A stretch of DNA of 64,000 nucleotides, taken from the NCBI GenBank assembly GCA_005885405.1, contig VAYN01000005.1, positions 82,583 through 146,582 on the forward strand, given 5' to 3'. Position numbers and translations under genes: made by a program. Source of the stretch: Actinomycetota bacterium. Its GTDB lineage: Bacteria; Actinomycetota; Thermoleophilia; Solirubrobacterales; 70-9. This document shows, piece by piece, positions 1-8,378 of this stretch (position 1 is the stretch's first letter; each line of letters opens with the position of its first letter). The notes under the pieces were generated by a model. It did not search any database and was not told the origin of the DNA. It worked only from the letters and a program-made list of their open reading frames with translations.

Positions 1-477
1 CTGAGAGAAGTCGCCGAGCGGGCCGATCTCGAGCTTGACCCGGCCGGCCTGCAAGCTCTCGTCGTCAGCCTCCGCCGGCGAGTCCGCACCGACAGCCAAT
101 TCAGCCTCGGTCAGCGCCTGCACCTTCTTGCTCACCTCGACCGCCTCGCGCAGGGCTTTCATCCGGATCCGGGTCGCCTGGCCCCGGGCCTGCGCCTCCA
201 GCTCCTCGAGGCGGACGGTGATCGCGTCGAGCGAGGCGATGCTGCGGTCGTGGCACTCGTTCGCCTCGCGCAGGCGCTGGTCGAGGACCCTGATCTCCCG
301 CTCGCGCTCGAGCACCATTCCGGAGAGCGTCGTGCTCTCCCGTTCCAGCTCGGTGATCGTCTGGCGCTGCGCGTCGGTGTTCAGCTGCAGACCGTGGATG
401 CGCGCGTCGCGCATCGAGATCGCATCCTCCACCTCCGCGCGCCGATACCCAAGCAGCGCCCGCTTGAACCCATTCAT
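1..477 (-). CDS. DivIVA-like coiled-coil protein, truncated by window start
   Basis: Reverse strand reads MNGFKRALLGYRRAEVEDAISMRDARIHGLQL... then a long coiled coil; N-terminus resembles the DivIVA GYRxxEVD motif. Not in the ORF track because it has no stop in the window. Start overlaps the rsfS stop (ATGA). Confidence 0.6.
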   Translation of the reverse strand, partial: MNGFKRALLGYRRAEVEDAISMRDARIHGLQLNTDAQRQTITELERESTTLSGMVLEREREIRVLDQRLREANECHDRSIASLDAITVRLEELEAQARGQATRIRMKALREAVEVSKKVQALTEAELAVGADSPAEADDESLQAGRVKLEIGPLGDFSQ

Positions 478-899
478 GGACGGGCACCGTAATCCGGCGC
501 TCGGACGGTATTTGTGCTGGCGGCTTCGGGCGCTTCCGGCGCCTCGAGATCGAGCTCCAGGCGGGGCGCGTCGCGCCACAGCTCCTCAAGCCCGTAGCGC
601 TGCCGCGCCTCTGGGGTGAAGACGTGGAGGACGCAGTCGAGGTAGTCGAGGATCGTCCACCCCGCTTCGCCGCCGCCGTCTACTCCGCCAGGCAGCAGGC
701 CGGCGTCGCGCTTTACCTGGACCCGCACCTCGTCGACGATCGCCCGCGCCTGGCGCTCGTTGCGCGCCGTGCAGATGACCAGGAAGTCGGTGTAGGCGAC
801 AAGCTCGCGCATCCCCAGCACGACCAGGTCCTCGGCTTTTTTCGAGTCGGCGATCGCCGCCAGGCGACGTGCCAGCTCCTCTGACTGCGCCTCCCTCAC
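474..899 (-). CDS. rsfS: Ribosomal silencing factor RsfS
   Basis: Translation contains KKAEDLVVLGMRELVAYTDFLVICTARNERQARAIVDEV and the DYLDCVLHVFTPEARQRYGLEELW block typical of RsfS; next to nadD. Confidence 0.92.
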   Translation of the reverse strand: MREAQSEELARRLAAIADSKKAEDLVVLGMRELVAYTDFLVICTARNERQARAIVDEVRVQVKRDAGLLPGGVDGGGEAGWTILDYLDCVLHVFTPEARQRYGLEELWRDAPRLELDLEAPEAPEAASTNTVRAPDYGARP

Positions 900-1507
900 C
901 GGTAGATCCCCCTCTCTTCGATCATCTCAGCGACGGCATCGGGGACGAGGTAGCGCAGCGGCCGTCCCTGGCCGGCGCGCTCGCGCACGGTCGAGGAGGA
1001 AACCCCGAACTGCGGCATCTCCAGCATCGTCGCCCGCCCCTCGCAGCCGAGACTGCGCATCGTCGCCGCCACCTCGGCGTCGGAGACGCCGGCGCGCCGG
1101 GCCACAGCGATGTTCGCCAGCTCGACAACCCGCTCCGGCTGCCGCCAGCTCTCCAGGCCTACCGCAGCATCCGCCCCCATCACGAACACCAGCTCCCTGT
1201 CGGCCCGTTCCTCTGCAAGTGCCTCCAAGGTCTCATACGTGTAGGACGGCCCCTCGCGCTCGACCTCCAGGGCCGAGACCGAGAAGCGGTCGTCGTCCGC
1301 GGCCGCCAGCTCGGTCATCTCCATCCGCACTTCGCGACCCGGGTCCTCGGCGATCCGCTTGTGCGGGGCGTTGCCGGTGGGAACCAGGATCACTTCTTCC
1401 AGCCCGAGCTGCCAGGCAGCCTCCTGGGCAAGCGCCAGGTGACCGAGGTGCGGGGGGTTGAAGGCCGACCCCAGCACGCCGATCGCGGCGCCACCGGCGC
1501 TACTCAC
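896..1507 (-). CDS. nadD: Nicotinate-nucleotide adenylyltransferase
   Basis: GVLGSAFNPPHLGHLALAQEA nucleotidyltransferase motif and SSSTVRERAGQGRPLRYLVPDAV C-terminal motif; GTG start. Confidence 0.93.
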   Translation of the reverse strand: MSSAGGAAIGVLGSAFNPPHLGHLALAQEAAWQLGLEEVILVPTGNAPHKRIAEDPGREVRMEMTELAAADDDRFSVSALEVEREGPSYTYETLEALAEERADRELVFVMGADAAVGLESWRQPERVVELANIAVARRAGVSDAEVAATMRSLGCEGRATMLEMPQFGVSSSTVRERAGQGRPLRYLVPDAVAEMIEERGIYR

Positions 1508-2765
1508 GCACCTGGCCGTCGCCGTGGGCGACGTACTTGAAGGTCGTCAGCTCGCGCATCCCGATTGGGCCGCGGGCGTGCAGCTTCTGGGTGGAGTTTC
1601 CGATCTCCGCCCCCATCCCGTACTCGAAGCCGTCGGTGAAGCGGGTCGAGGCGTTGACGTAGACGGCGGCGGCGTCGACGCCGCTGACGAAGGCGTCTGC
1701 CGCCTCCCCGGAAGAGGTGACGATTGCCTCCGAGTGGCCGGTGCCGTGCGCGTTGACATGGTCGACCGCGTCCTCAACCGAGTCGACGACGGCGACCGCC
1801 ATCTTCAGGCCGAGGTACTCGTTATCCCAATCCTCATCGACCGCCTCCCCCACCGCAACCGAGCCGGCGGCGGCGCGGATCCGCTCGTCCCCGACCAGCT
1901 CGACGCCGGCGTCGGCGAGGTCGGCGAGCACGGCCGGGGCGAAGCGATCGGCGATCGCGGCATCGATCAGCAGCGTCTCGGCGGCGTTGCAGACACCGGG
2001 CCGCTGCACCTTGGCGTTGACGGCGATCCGGCGCGCCATCTCCGGGTCGGCGTCGGCGTGGACGTAGACGTGGCAGTTGCCGGCCGCCGCGTACATCACC
2101 GGCACCGTCGCCACCTTCTTGATCGCCGCCTTCAGGCCTTCGCCGCCGCGGGGGATCAGTAAGTCGACCAGACCCTCCTGCGTCGCCAGCTCGGCCAGCT
2201 CCTCGTGGCCGCCGCCGCCGAGCGAGAGAACAGCGTCCTCCGGCAGGCCGGCCTCGGCCAGCGCCTCGCGCACGACGGCCGCCAACGCCGCGTTGGAGCG
2301 CTCCGCGTAGCTAGAGCCGCGGAGGACGATCGCGTTGCCGCTCTTGATCGTCAGCGCCGCGCAATCGATGGTCACGTTCGGGCGCGCCTCGTAGACGACG
2401 GCGACGACTCCCAGCGGCACCCGCACCTTGCGCAGGTCGAGGCCGCTATCCAGCCTTTTGCGTTCCAGCTCCTCGCCGACCGGGTCTTCAAGCGCGGCGA
2501 CGACCCGCACGCCCTCGGCCATCGCCGACACCCGCTCGGGCGTCAGCGCCAGTCGGTCGCGCAGCGCCTCGGTGAGCCCGACAGCGCGCTCGTCGGCGAG
2601 GTCGCCGGCGTTCGCCTCGAGGATCGCCTCGCTGCGCTCTTCAAGCAGCCGCGCGGTGGCCTCGAGCGCAGCGTTCTTCGCCTCGGTCGAAGCGGTGGCA
2701 AGCCGCCGGGCCGCGCGCTTGGCAGCAGCGCAGCTCTCGGCAACGGTGGTCTCGGTCACAGCCAT
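1500..2765 (-). CDS. proA: Gamma-glutamyl phosphate reductase
   Basis: 421 aa with ProA motifs (RKVRVPLGVVAVVYEARPNVTIDCAALTIKSGNAIVLRG; QRPGVCNAAETLLID); adjacent to proB. Confidence 0.95.
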   Translation of the reverse strand: MAVTETTVAESCAAAKRAARRLATASTEAKNAALEATARLLEERSEAILEANAGDLADERAVGLTEALRDRLALTPERVSAMAEGVRVVAALEDPVGEELERKRLDSGLDLRKVRVPLGVVAVVYEARPNVTIDCAALTIKSGNAIVLRGSSYAERSNAALAAVVREALAEAGLPEDAVLSLGGGGHEELAELATQEGLVDLLIPRGGEGLKAAIKKVATVPVMYAAAGNCHVYVHADADPEMARRIAVNAKVQRPGVCNAAETLLIDAAIADRFAPAVLADLADAGVELVGDERIRAAAGSVAVGEAVDEDWDNEYLGLKMAVAVVDSVEDAVDHVNAHGTGHSEAIVTSSGEAADAFVSGVDAAAVYVNASTRFTDGFEYGMGAEIGNSTQKLHARGPIGMRELTTFKYVAHGDGQVRE

Positions 2766-2785
2766 CGGATAAGGGTAGCTGGGGC

Positions 2786-3874
2786 CTAGAGCAGGACGAA
2801 GCGGTCGCGGTGGACGACCTCCGCGGGGGCATGGGGCAGCAGCTCGCGAACCTGCTCCGTCTTCATCCCTTTGACGCGGATCAGCTCCCGCGAGGAGTAG
2901 TCGCTGATGCCCTTGCCGATCTCGCCGTCGCTTCCGACCACGGAGACCGCGTCACCCGCCTCGAAGGGCCCGTGCAGGTCGGACACCCCCACCGGCAGCA
3001 GGCTGGAACCGCTGTCGCGCAGGGCCCGAGCAGCGCCATCGTCGACTTCGACCTTTCCGCGGATCGGCTTCCCGTATTTCAGCCAGAGCTTGAAACTCGA
3101 CTCCTTGCCCGTCTGGGCGAGGAAGTGCGTACCACCCTCGTCCCCCCTTGCCGCAGCGAACAGCGTGCCTGCTTCGGTCCCATTGCAGATCGTCACCGGA
3201 ATCCCCGACTCGCTCGCCATCTCCGCTGCCGCGACCTTGCTGCGCATGCCACCAGAGCCGAAGGCTGAGGTCCGGTCTCCAATCGCCAAGCCGCGAAGAT
3301 CGGAGCGCGCGGCCACCTCGCTGATCAGCTCCGGATCCGGATCGAGGTCCGGGTCCCGGGCGTAGAGTCCGTCGACGTTCGTAAGCAGCACCAGCAGCCG
3401 GGCTTCCAGCAGGATCGCCACCTGGGCCGCGAGGAAGTCGTTGTCGCCGAAGGTGATCTCGTCGGTGGCGGTGGTGTCGTTCTCGTTGACGACCGGGACC
3501 ACCCCCCACGCCAGCAGTCGGCGCAGCGTCTGGCGCGCGTTCACGTAGTTGGTGTGAGAGCCGATGTCGGCCGCCGTCAGCAGTACCTGGGCGGCGCGAG
3601 TGCCGTTGCCGGAGAGGCGGGTCTCGTAGGCGCGGAAGAGGTCGCCTTGGCCTACCGCCGAGGACGCCTGCAGCTCGTCCATCGCCCGCGGCCGCGCCGG
3701 CAGCTCCATCAGCCGCATGCCGCGGGCGATCGCGCCGGAGGTGACCATGACGACGCGCTCTCCCTCCTGCTCCAGCTGCGCGACCTGCTCGCAGACGGAG
3801 TCGAGCACGTCCGTGCGCAGCTCGCCGTCGTCGGCGGCGACAATCGAGGATCCGAGCTTGACGACCAGGGTCAT
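2786..3874 (-). CDS. proB: Glutamate 5-kinase with C-terminal PUA domain
   Basis: MTLVVKLGSSIVAADDGELR...VNENDTTATDEITFGDNDFLAAQVA; start placed at the ATG before TLVVKLGSS rather than the longer ORF. Confidence 0.94.
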   Translation of the reverse strand: MTLVVKLGSSIVAADDGELRTDVLDSVCEQVAQLEQEGERVVMVTSGAIARGMRLMELPARPRAMDELQASSAVGQGDLFRAYETRLSGNGTRAAQVLLTAADIGSHTNYVNARQTLRRLLAWGVVPVVNENDTTATDEITFGDNDFLAAQVAILLEARLLVLLTNVDGLYARDPDLDPDPELISEVAARSDLRGLAIGDRTSAFGSGGMRSKVAAAEMASESGIPVTICNGTEAGTLFAAARGDEGGTHFLAQTGKESSFKLWLKYGKPIRGKVEVDDGAARALRDSGSSLLPVGVSDLHGPFEAGDAVSVVGSDGEIGKGISDYSSRELIRVKGMKTEQVRELLPHAPAEVVHRDRFVLL

Positions 3875-3893
3875 GGCCGTGAAAGTAGCCGAG

Positions 3894-4622
3894 ATGGGGT
3901 CCGCAATCGGTTGGGGCGCGCTCGCCGCAAGCTCCCTCGTCATCGGCGCCGCCCTCAGCTTCGCCCGCGAGTGGTCGATGCGGCAGGTCGGCTACGTCCT
4001 CGCCTTCGGCGCCGGGGCGCTGATCAGCGCCGTCAGCTTCGAGCTCGCGGCCGAGGGGATCGAGGTGGGTGGGGCGCCAATCACTGGTCTCGGTCTGGGC
4101 GTCGGCGCTGTCACCTATTTCCTCCTCGATGGTCTGATCGCCCGCCGCCACTCGACCGGCCGCGGCCGCAAGGGCCGGACGGAGGGAGACGGGAGCGGCA
4201 CGGCGCTAGCGCTCGGCGCCTTCCTCGACGGCATCCCCGAGCAGCTCGTACTAGGGATCAACATCGCCGCCGGCGGCGGCGTCGGGGTCTCGCTGCTGGT
4301 CGCGATCTTCGTCTCCAACCTCCCCGAGGCCCTGGGCTCGGCCGACGACATGGCAAAGCAGGGCAAACCGCGCGAGCGGATCCTCCGCCTTTGGCTCCTC
4401 GTCGCCGCGATCTGCGCGCTGGCGAGCCTCGTCGGCTACCTTCTCGCCGATGCGGTCCGCGGCAACGCCAAGGCGGCGATCGACGGCTTCGCAGCCGGGG
4501 CGCTGCTGGTGATGCTGATCGACTCGATGATCCCCGACGCCCGCAAAGACGCCGGCCGCGGTGCCGGCCTAGTCACGGTCCTCGGCTTCGCCGTCGCGGC
4601 GGGCCTTTCGAGTCTCAGCTAG
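3894..4622 (+). CDS. ZIP-family-like integral membrane metal transporter
   Basis: Multi-TM protein MGSAIGWGALAASSLVIGAALSF... with ALGAFLDGIPEQLVLGINIAAGGGVGVS, resembling the ZIP HxxPE-type helix. An ATG at 3873 is an alternative start. Confidence 0.65.
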   Translation: MGSAIGWGALAASSLVIGAALSFAREWSMRQVGYVLAFGAGALISAVSFELAAEGIEVGGAPITGLGLGVGAVTYFLLDGLIARRHSTGRGRKGRTEGDGSGTALALGAFLDGIPEQLVLGINIAAGGGVGVSLLVAIFVSNLPEALGSADDMAKQGKPRERILRLWLLVAAICALASLVGYLLADAVRGNAKAAIDGFAAGALLVMLIDSMIPDARKDAGRGAGLVTVLGFAVAAGLSSLS

Positions 4623-5914
4623 ATGTGCAACTCGAACTCGTGCTCGCCGACTCGGACGTCGTCACCGGGTTCGAAGCCGGCGCGGTCTAGCGCGGCGAGG
4701 ACGCCCATCTCCTTCAGGCGCTGCTCGAGGTAGGCGAGCGCTTCTTCGTTTTTGGTGTCGTGGCGTTCGAACAGCATCTCGACGCCGCGACCGAGGATGC
4801 GGAAGCCGCCGTCGGCCTCGCGCTCGACCCAATAGCCGCCCTCTCCGGCCGGCCGGTAGACCCGGTGCTCGACCTCGAATTCGCCGTCGCCTGGATCGGC
4901 GCCAGGCGCGGGTGACGGCGGCTGGAGCTCGGACAGCTGGGCGAGGATCCGCCCTCGCAGCTCGTCCAGTCCCTCCCCCGTCGCCGCGGAGACGGCAAGC
5001 ACTCCGAGCGCCCGCGCTCCGACCCGCTGCTGCCACTCCCCCACCGCCGCCTCGACGTCCTCTGCCGGCAGCAGGTCGCGCTTGCTGAGGAGGACCAGCT
5101 CCGGCAGCGCCTCGAGGCCTGCACCGTGGGCCGCAAGCTCGCCGCGAACGGTCTCGTAATTGGCGACGGGGTCGCCTTCGATCGGCGCCACGTCGACGAG
5201 GTGGACCAGCATCGAGCAGCGCTCGACGTGGGCGAGGAATTCGTGGCCGAGGCCGGCCCCCGCCGCGGCGCCTTCGATCAGGCCCGGGATGTCGGCGACG
5301 ATCGCCTGGCGGTCCTCTCCCTCGATCGTTCCCAGGACCGGCGAGAGAGTCGTGAACGGATAGTCGGCGACTTTCGGCGCCGCCCTCGTCAGCCGGCCGA
5401 GCAGCGAGGACTTGCCGGCGTTCGGGAGGCCGACCAGACCGACGTCGGCGAGCAGTTTCAACCGCAGCTCGATCCAGTCGGCTTCAGCCGCCGTGCCTTT
5501 CTCGGCAAAGCGAGGCGCCTGCCGGGTCGAGCTGGTGAAGCGTCGGTTCCCGTGCCCGCCGCGACCGCCGCGCGCCACCACCGCCCGCTGTCCCGCCGCC
5601 ACAAGATCGATTGAGCTGCCGTCGACCGCCGTCGCCTGCGTGCCCGGCGGCACCGGGATCTCCCTGTCCTCCCCCCGCGCCCCCTGTCGGTTCGACCCTT
5701 CCCCATGACGCCCTCGCTGCGCCCGGAAGTGCTTGCTCCCTCTCAAGGCCCCGAGGTCGCGCCGCGAAGCGTCGCAGACGAGGACCACGTCGCCGCCGTG
5801 CCCGCCGTCACCGCCATCGGGTCCGCCGCGAGGGACATGGGCCTCGCGCCGAAATGAGATCGAGCCGTCACCACCGGCACCGCCCTCAACCCAGATTTTC
5901 GCCTTGTCGTACAC
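4619..5914 (-). CDS. obg: GTPase Obg/CgtA with OCT domain
   Basis: N-terminal Gly-rich Obg fold (AKIWVEGGAGGDGSISFRREAHVPRGGPDGGDGGHGGDV), G1 GLPNAGKSSLL, G3 DIPGLIEGA, and C-terminal OCT domain. Confidence 0.96.
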   Translation of the reverse strand: MYDKAKIWVEGGAGGDGSISFRREAHVPRGGPDGGDGGHGGDVVLVCDASRRDLGALRGSKHFRAQRGRHGEGSNRQGARGEDREIPVPPGTQATAVDGSSIDLVAAGQRAVVARGGRGGHGNRRFTSSTRQAPRFAEKGTAAEADWIELRLKLLADVGLVGLPNAGKSSLLGRLTRAAPKVADYPFTTLSPVLGTIEGEDRQAIVADIPGLIEGAAAGAGLGHEFLAHVERCSMLVHLVDVAPIEGDPVANYETVRGELAAHGAGLEALPELVLLSKRDLLPAEDVEAAVGEWQQRVGARALGVLAVSAATGEGLDELRGRILAQLSELQPPSPAPGADPGDGEFEVEHRVYRPAGEGGYWVEREADGGFRILGRGVEMLFERHDTKNEEALAYLEQRLKEMGVLAALDRAGFEPGDDVRVGEHEFELHI

Positions 5915-5933
5915 CGGGAGAGCATCCCGGATT

Positions 5934-6149
5934 TCAGGATTGAGCGAGGAGCGCGAAAATCATTCCGGCAAACCCCAAGAGGAGCGTGACGATCATCCCG
6001 GCGAAGAGCTGAGAGGTCATCCGCTGCAGCGCTGCGATCTGACCACCCAGCTCCGTTCGAACCGCCTGGAATTCGCTTTTCATCTCAGAGCGCACAGCGC
6101 GGAATTCGTTTTTCATCTCGGCCCGCACAGCCTGAAATTCGCCCTTCAT
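5934..6149 (-). CDS. Small coiled-coil protein with C-terminal transmembrane anchor; tandem MKxEFxAVRxE repeats
   Basis: MKGEFQAVRAEMKNEFRAVRSEMKSEFQAVRTELGGQIAALQRMTSQLFAGMIVTLLLGFAGMIFALLAQS; three 11-residue repeats then one TM helix. Confidence 0.6.
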   Translation of the reverse strand: MKGEFQAVRAEMKNEFRAVRSEMKSEFQAVRTELGGQIAALQRMTSQLFAGMIVTLLLGFAGMIFALLAQS

Positions 6150-6191
6150 CTCCGCGCGGATCGCTGCGCGCCAACATTGCGACGGAAGTGG

Positions 6192-6228
6192 AAAAAACCC
6201 GAGGGAGGGCGTACGCCCTCCCTCGGGT
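6192..6228 (-). terminator. Rho-independent terminator of the 6234-7793 gene
   Basis: Perfect 16-nt inverted repeat ACCCGAGGGAGGGCGT/ACGCCCTCCCTCGGGT (6197-6212/6213-6228) followed on the minus strand by TTTTTT, just after the stop. Confidence 0.85.
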
Positions 6229-6233
6229 AAGTC

Positions 6234-7793
6234 CTACCTGACGGTGATCTTCGACTTTGCCGCCTTACCGGCGGTGCCCTTGACCTGGAAGGTCAGCTTG
6301 TCGGTCCCCTCGTCGGCGGCCGGCTTCACCTTGACCTTCAGCGTCAGCGTCTTCTTCGCCCCGCCTTTAAGGCCGAGCTTCTTGCACTTCGGCGCCTTCA
6401 GGTCGTCCTTGGCCGCCTTCGGCAGCTTCACGCAAAGCTTCGCGTTCTTCGGCTTCAGGTCGCCCTGATTAACGGCCTTGACCTTGAAGGTGACGAGGTC
6501 GCCGGCGTCAGCCTTGGCCTTCTTCTTGGTCGTCACCTTGAATTTCGAAGCCTTGACATTCATTACCGCGCTGACCTGGGCAGCCGAACCCACGGGGTTG
6601 GAGCCCGTGACCGTGCAGCTGTACTGGCCCGCTGCTTGCGCGGCCAACGTCGGGGCCGTGGCACCGGTGATCGGCGCGCCGTTGCGGAGCCACTGGTAGG
6701 CAAACGCGTTGGGAGCCTGGTAGACGTTGCCCCCGACCGCGTCGGCGCCCCAACTCCCGCTAGAGCAGGTCAGCTCAGCGCGATTGCCCGGACTACGGGT
6801 GATCGCGGGAGCGCCAGTCCCGGCTGGACTCTTGACGATCACTGGATCTTGAGGGCCTTTCACCGGCGCCGCCGGAGACGGCGTTATCGAGCCACCCCCG
6901 CCGCTAAGGCGAACAAAGCCGATGGCGCCGGCGTTTTCGCCGTCGCCGCTGTCGTAGTTGCCCCAGTAGACGGTCCCATTCGCCGGGTCCAGCGCAAGGC
7001 CGTAGGCGCTGCGGATGTCGGCGCCGGTGAGGTTGACGGTGCCGCCCGATCCACCGTTGACGCTGACGTAGTTGAGATCGTCCCCTTCGGTCCAGTAGAG
7101 CCTGCCAGCGGCTGAATCGACCGTGAAGCCGTTGACGCCACCGAGCGTGGGAGCGCCGGAGAGATCCAGGGTGCCGCCGCCGCTGCCGTTGACGTTGGCG
7201 AACGCGATGGTGTCCGTCGTGCCAATTTCGTCGTACCAGAAGAGTTTGCCGGTCGCCGGGTCAAAGCCAAGCCGATACGGACTATCGAACGCGGGGGCGC
7301 CTGCGGTGTTCAGCTGTCCGCCGCCGCTGCCGTCTAGACGCGCGAAGCCGATCGAGCCGTTGCCCGGGCCATCCGTGTTGAGCCAGTAGATCAGCCGGTT
7401 GACCGGGTCGACAGCGACTCCCATCGGTTCATCCACCGGGGCCCCAGTCGTGTTCAGCACTCCACCGCCGCTGCCGTTGATATTGGCCCAGATGATCTGG
7501 CCTTTTTTGTCGAGGCCGCTTTCGTAGCCGGCGACGAAGATGCGCCCGGTGACCGAGTCGTAGGCCATCCCTTCCGGCCCCGCCAGGTCGACGCCGCTGA
7601 GGTTGAGCGCGCCACCCCCAGCACCGCTGATGTCGGAATAGCCGATGCTCTCGGGTTCACCTGAATAGTTGTCCCAGAAAACGGTTTCGGTGGCTTGGGC
7701 GCGGCTGACTAGCGCCAGCATCGCGAGGAGGACGAGGACGATCGACGCGGAGACCGTGAAGAACCGGCCCCTGCGCTCAGTGGCGAGCGACAA
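6234..7793 (-). CDS. Secreted beta-propeller (YWTD/NHL-like repeats) plus Ig-like and CARDB/DUF11-like C-terminal domains
   Basis: Signal peptide LATERRGRFFTVSASIVLVLLAMLALVSRAQA; repeats of type G(L/V)A(V/L)DPxNxxIYW...NGSGGGxLN; then AYQWLRNGAPITGATAPTL...YSCTVTGSN; Lys-rich C-terminus. TTG start at 7793 with upstream AAAGGA. Confidence 0.65.
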   Translation of the reverse strand: MSLATERRGRFFTVSASIVLVLLAMLALVSRAQATETVFWDNYSGEPESIGYSDISGAGGGALNLSGVDLAGPEGMAYDSVTGRIFVAGYESGLDKKGQIIWANINGSGGGVLNTTGAPVDEPMGVAVDPVNRLIYWLNTDGPGNGSIGFARLDGSGGGQLNTAGAPAFDSPYRLGFDPATGKLFWYDEIGTTDTIAFANVNGSGGGTLDLSGAPTLGGVNGFTVDSAAGRLYWTEGDDLNYVSVNGGSGGTVNLTGADIRSAYGLALDPANGTVYWGNYDSGDGENAGAIGFVRLSGGGGSITPSPAAPVKGPQDPVIVKSPAGTGAPAITRSPGNRAELTCSSGSWGADAVGGNVYQAPNAFAYQWLRNGAPITGATAPTLAAQAAGQYSCTVTGSNPVGSAAQVSAVMNVKASKFKVTTKKKAKADAGDLVTFKVKAVNQGDLKPKNAKLCVKLPKAAKDDLKAPKCKKLGLKGGAKKTLTLKVKVKPAADEGTDKLTFQVKGTAGKAAKSKITVR

Positions 7794-7806
7794 TGGAGTT
7801 CCTTTC

Positions 7807-8058
7807 TTAGTCCTGGAGGACGCTGATCGTACGACCCTTGCGGGACGGCTTGAACTCCACCACCCCTTCACGGGTCGCAAAGATCGTGTGATCGCGGCCG
7901 ATGCCGACGCCATCGCCGGGCCAGAAGCGGGTGCCACGCTGGCGGACGATGATCTCGCCGCCGCTGACGCGCTGGCCGGCGAAGACCTTGACGCCGAGCA
8001 TGTTCGGGTTAGATTCGCGGCCATTACGGCTAGAGCCGAGGCCTTTCTTATGCGCCAT
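7807..8058 (-). CDS. rpmA: 50S ribosomal protein L27
   Basis: [48 protein letters not shown]. Confidence 0.98.
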   Translation of the reverse strand: MAHKKGLGSSRNGRESNPNMLGVKVFAGQRVSGGEIIVRQRGTRFWPGDGVGIGRDHTIFATREGVVEFKPSRKGRTISVLQD

Positions 8059-8060
8059 GC

Positions 8061-8378
8061 CTAGCCTTTCCCTTTCAGTTTCGTGACCTCGAGCCTGGTC
8101 AACTCCGAACGGTGGCCGGCACGGCGGCGGTAGCCCTTCTTCGCCTTGTATTTGAAGACTTTGATCTTGGGCCCGCGCAGGTGCTCGGTGACTTTCGCCT
8201 CGACTTTGACTTTCTCCAAGTCTTTGCCGCCGGCGAGGACGTCGTCGCCGCGGAAGAGGACCGGGCGGAGGTTGACTTTGTCTCCCTCCTTAGCGTCTAG
8301 CCGGTCGACGAGCAGGGACGAACCCTCCTCGACTTTGTACTGCTTGCCACCGCTCTCTATGACTGCGTAAGTGCTCAT
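8061..8378 (-). CDS. rplU: 50S ribosomal protein L21
   Basis: [19 protein letters not shown]...[23 protein letters not shown]. Confidence 0.97.
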   Translation of the reverse strand: MSTYAVIESGGKQYKVEEGSSLLVDRLDAKEGDKVNLRPVLFRGDDVLAGGKDLEKVKVEAKVTEHLRGPKIKVFKYKAKKGYRRRAGHRSELTRLEVTKLKGKG

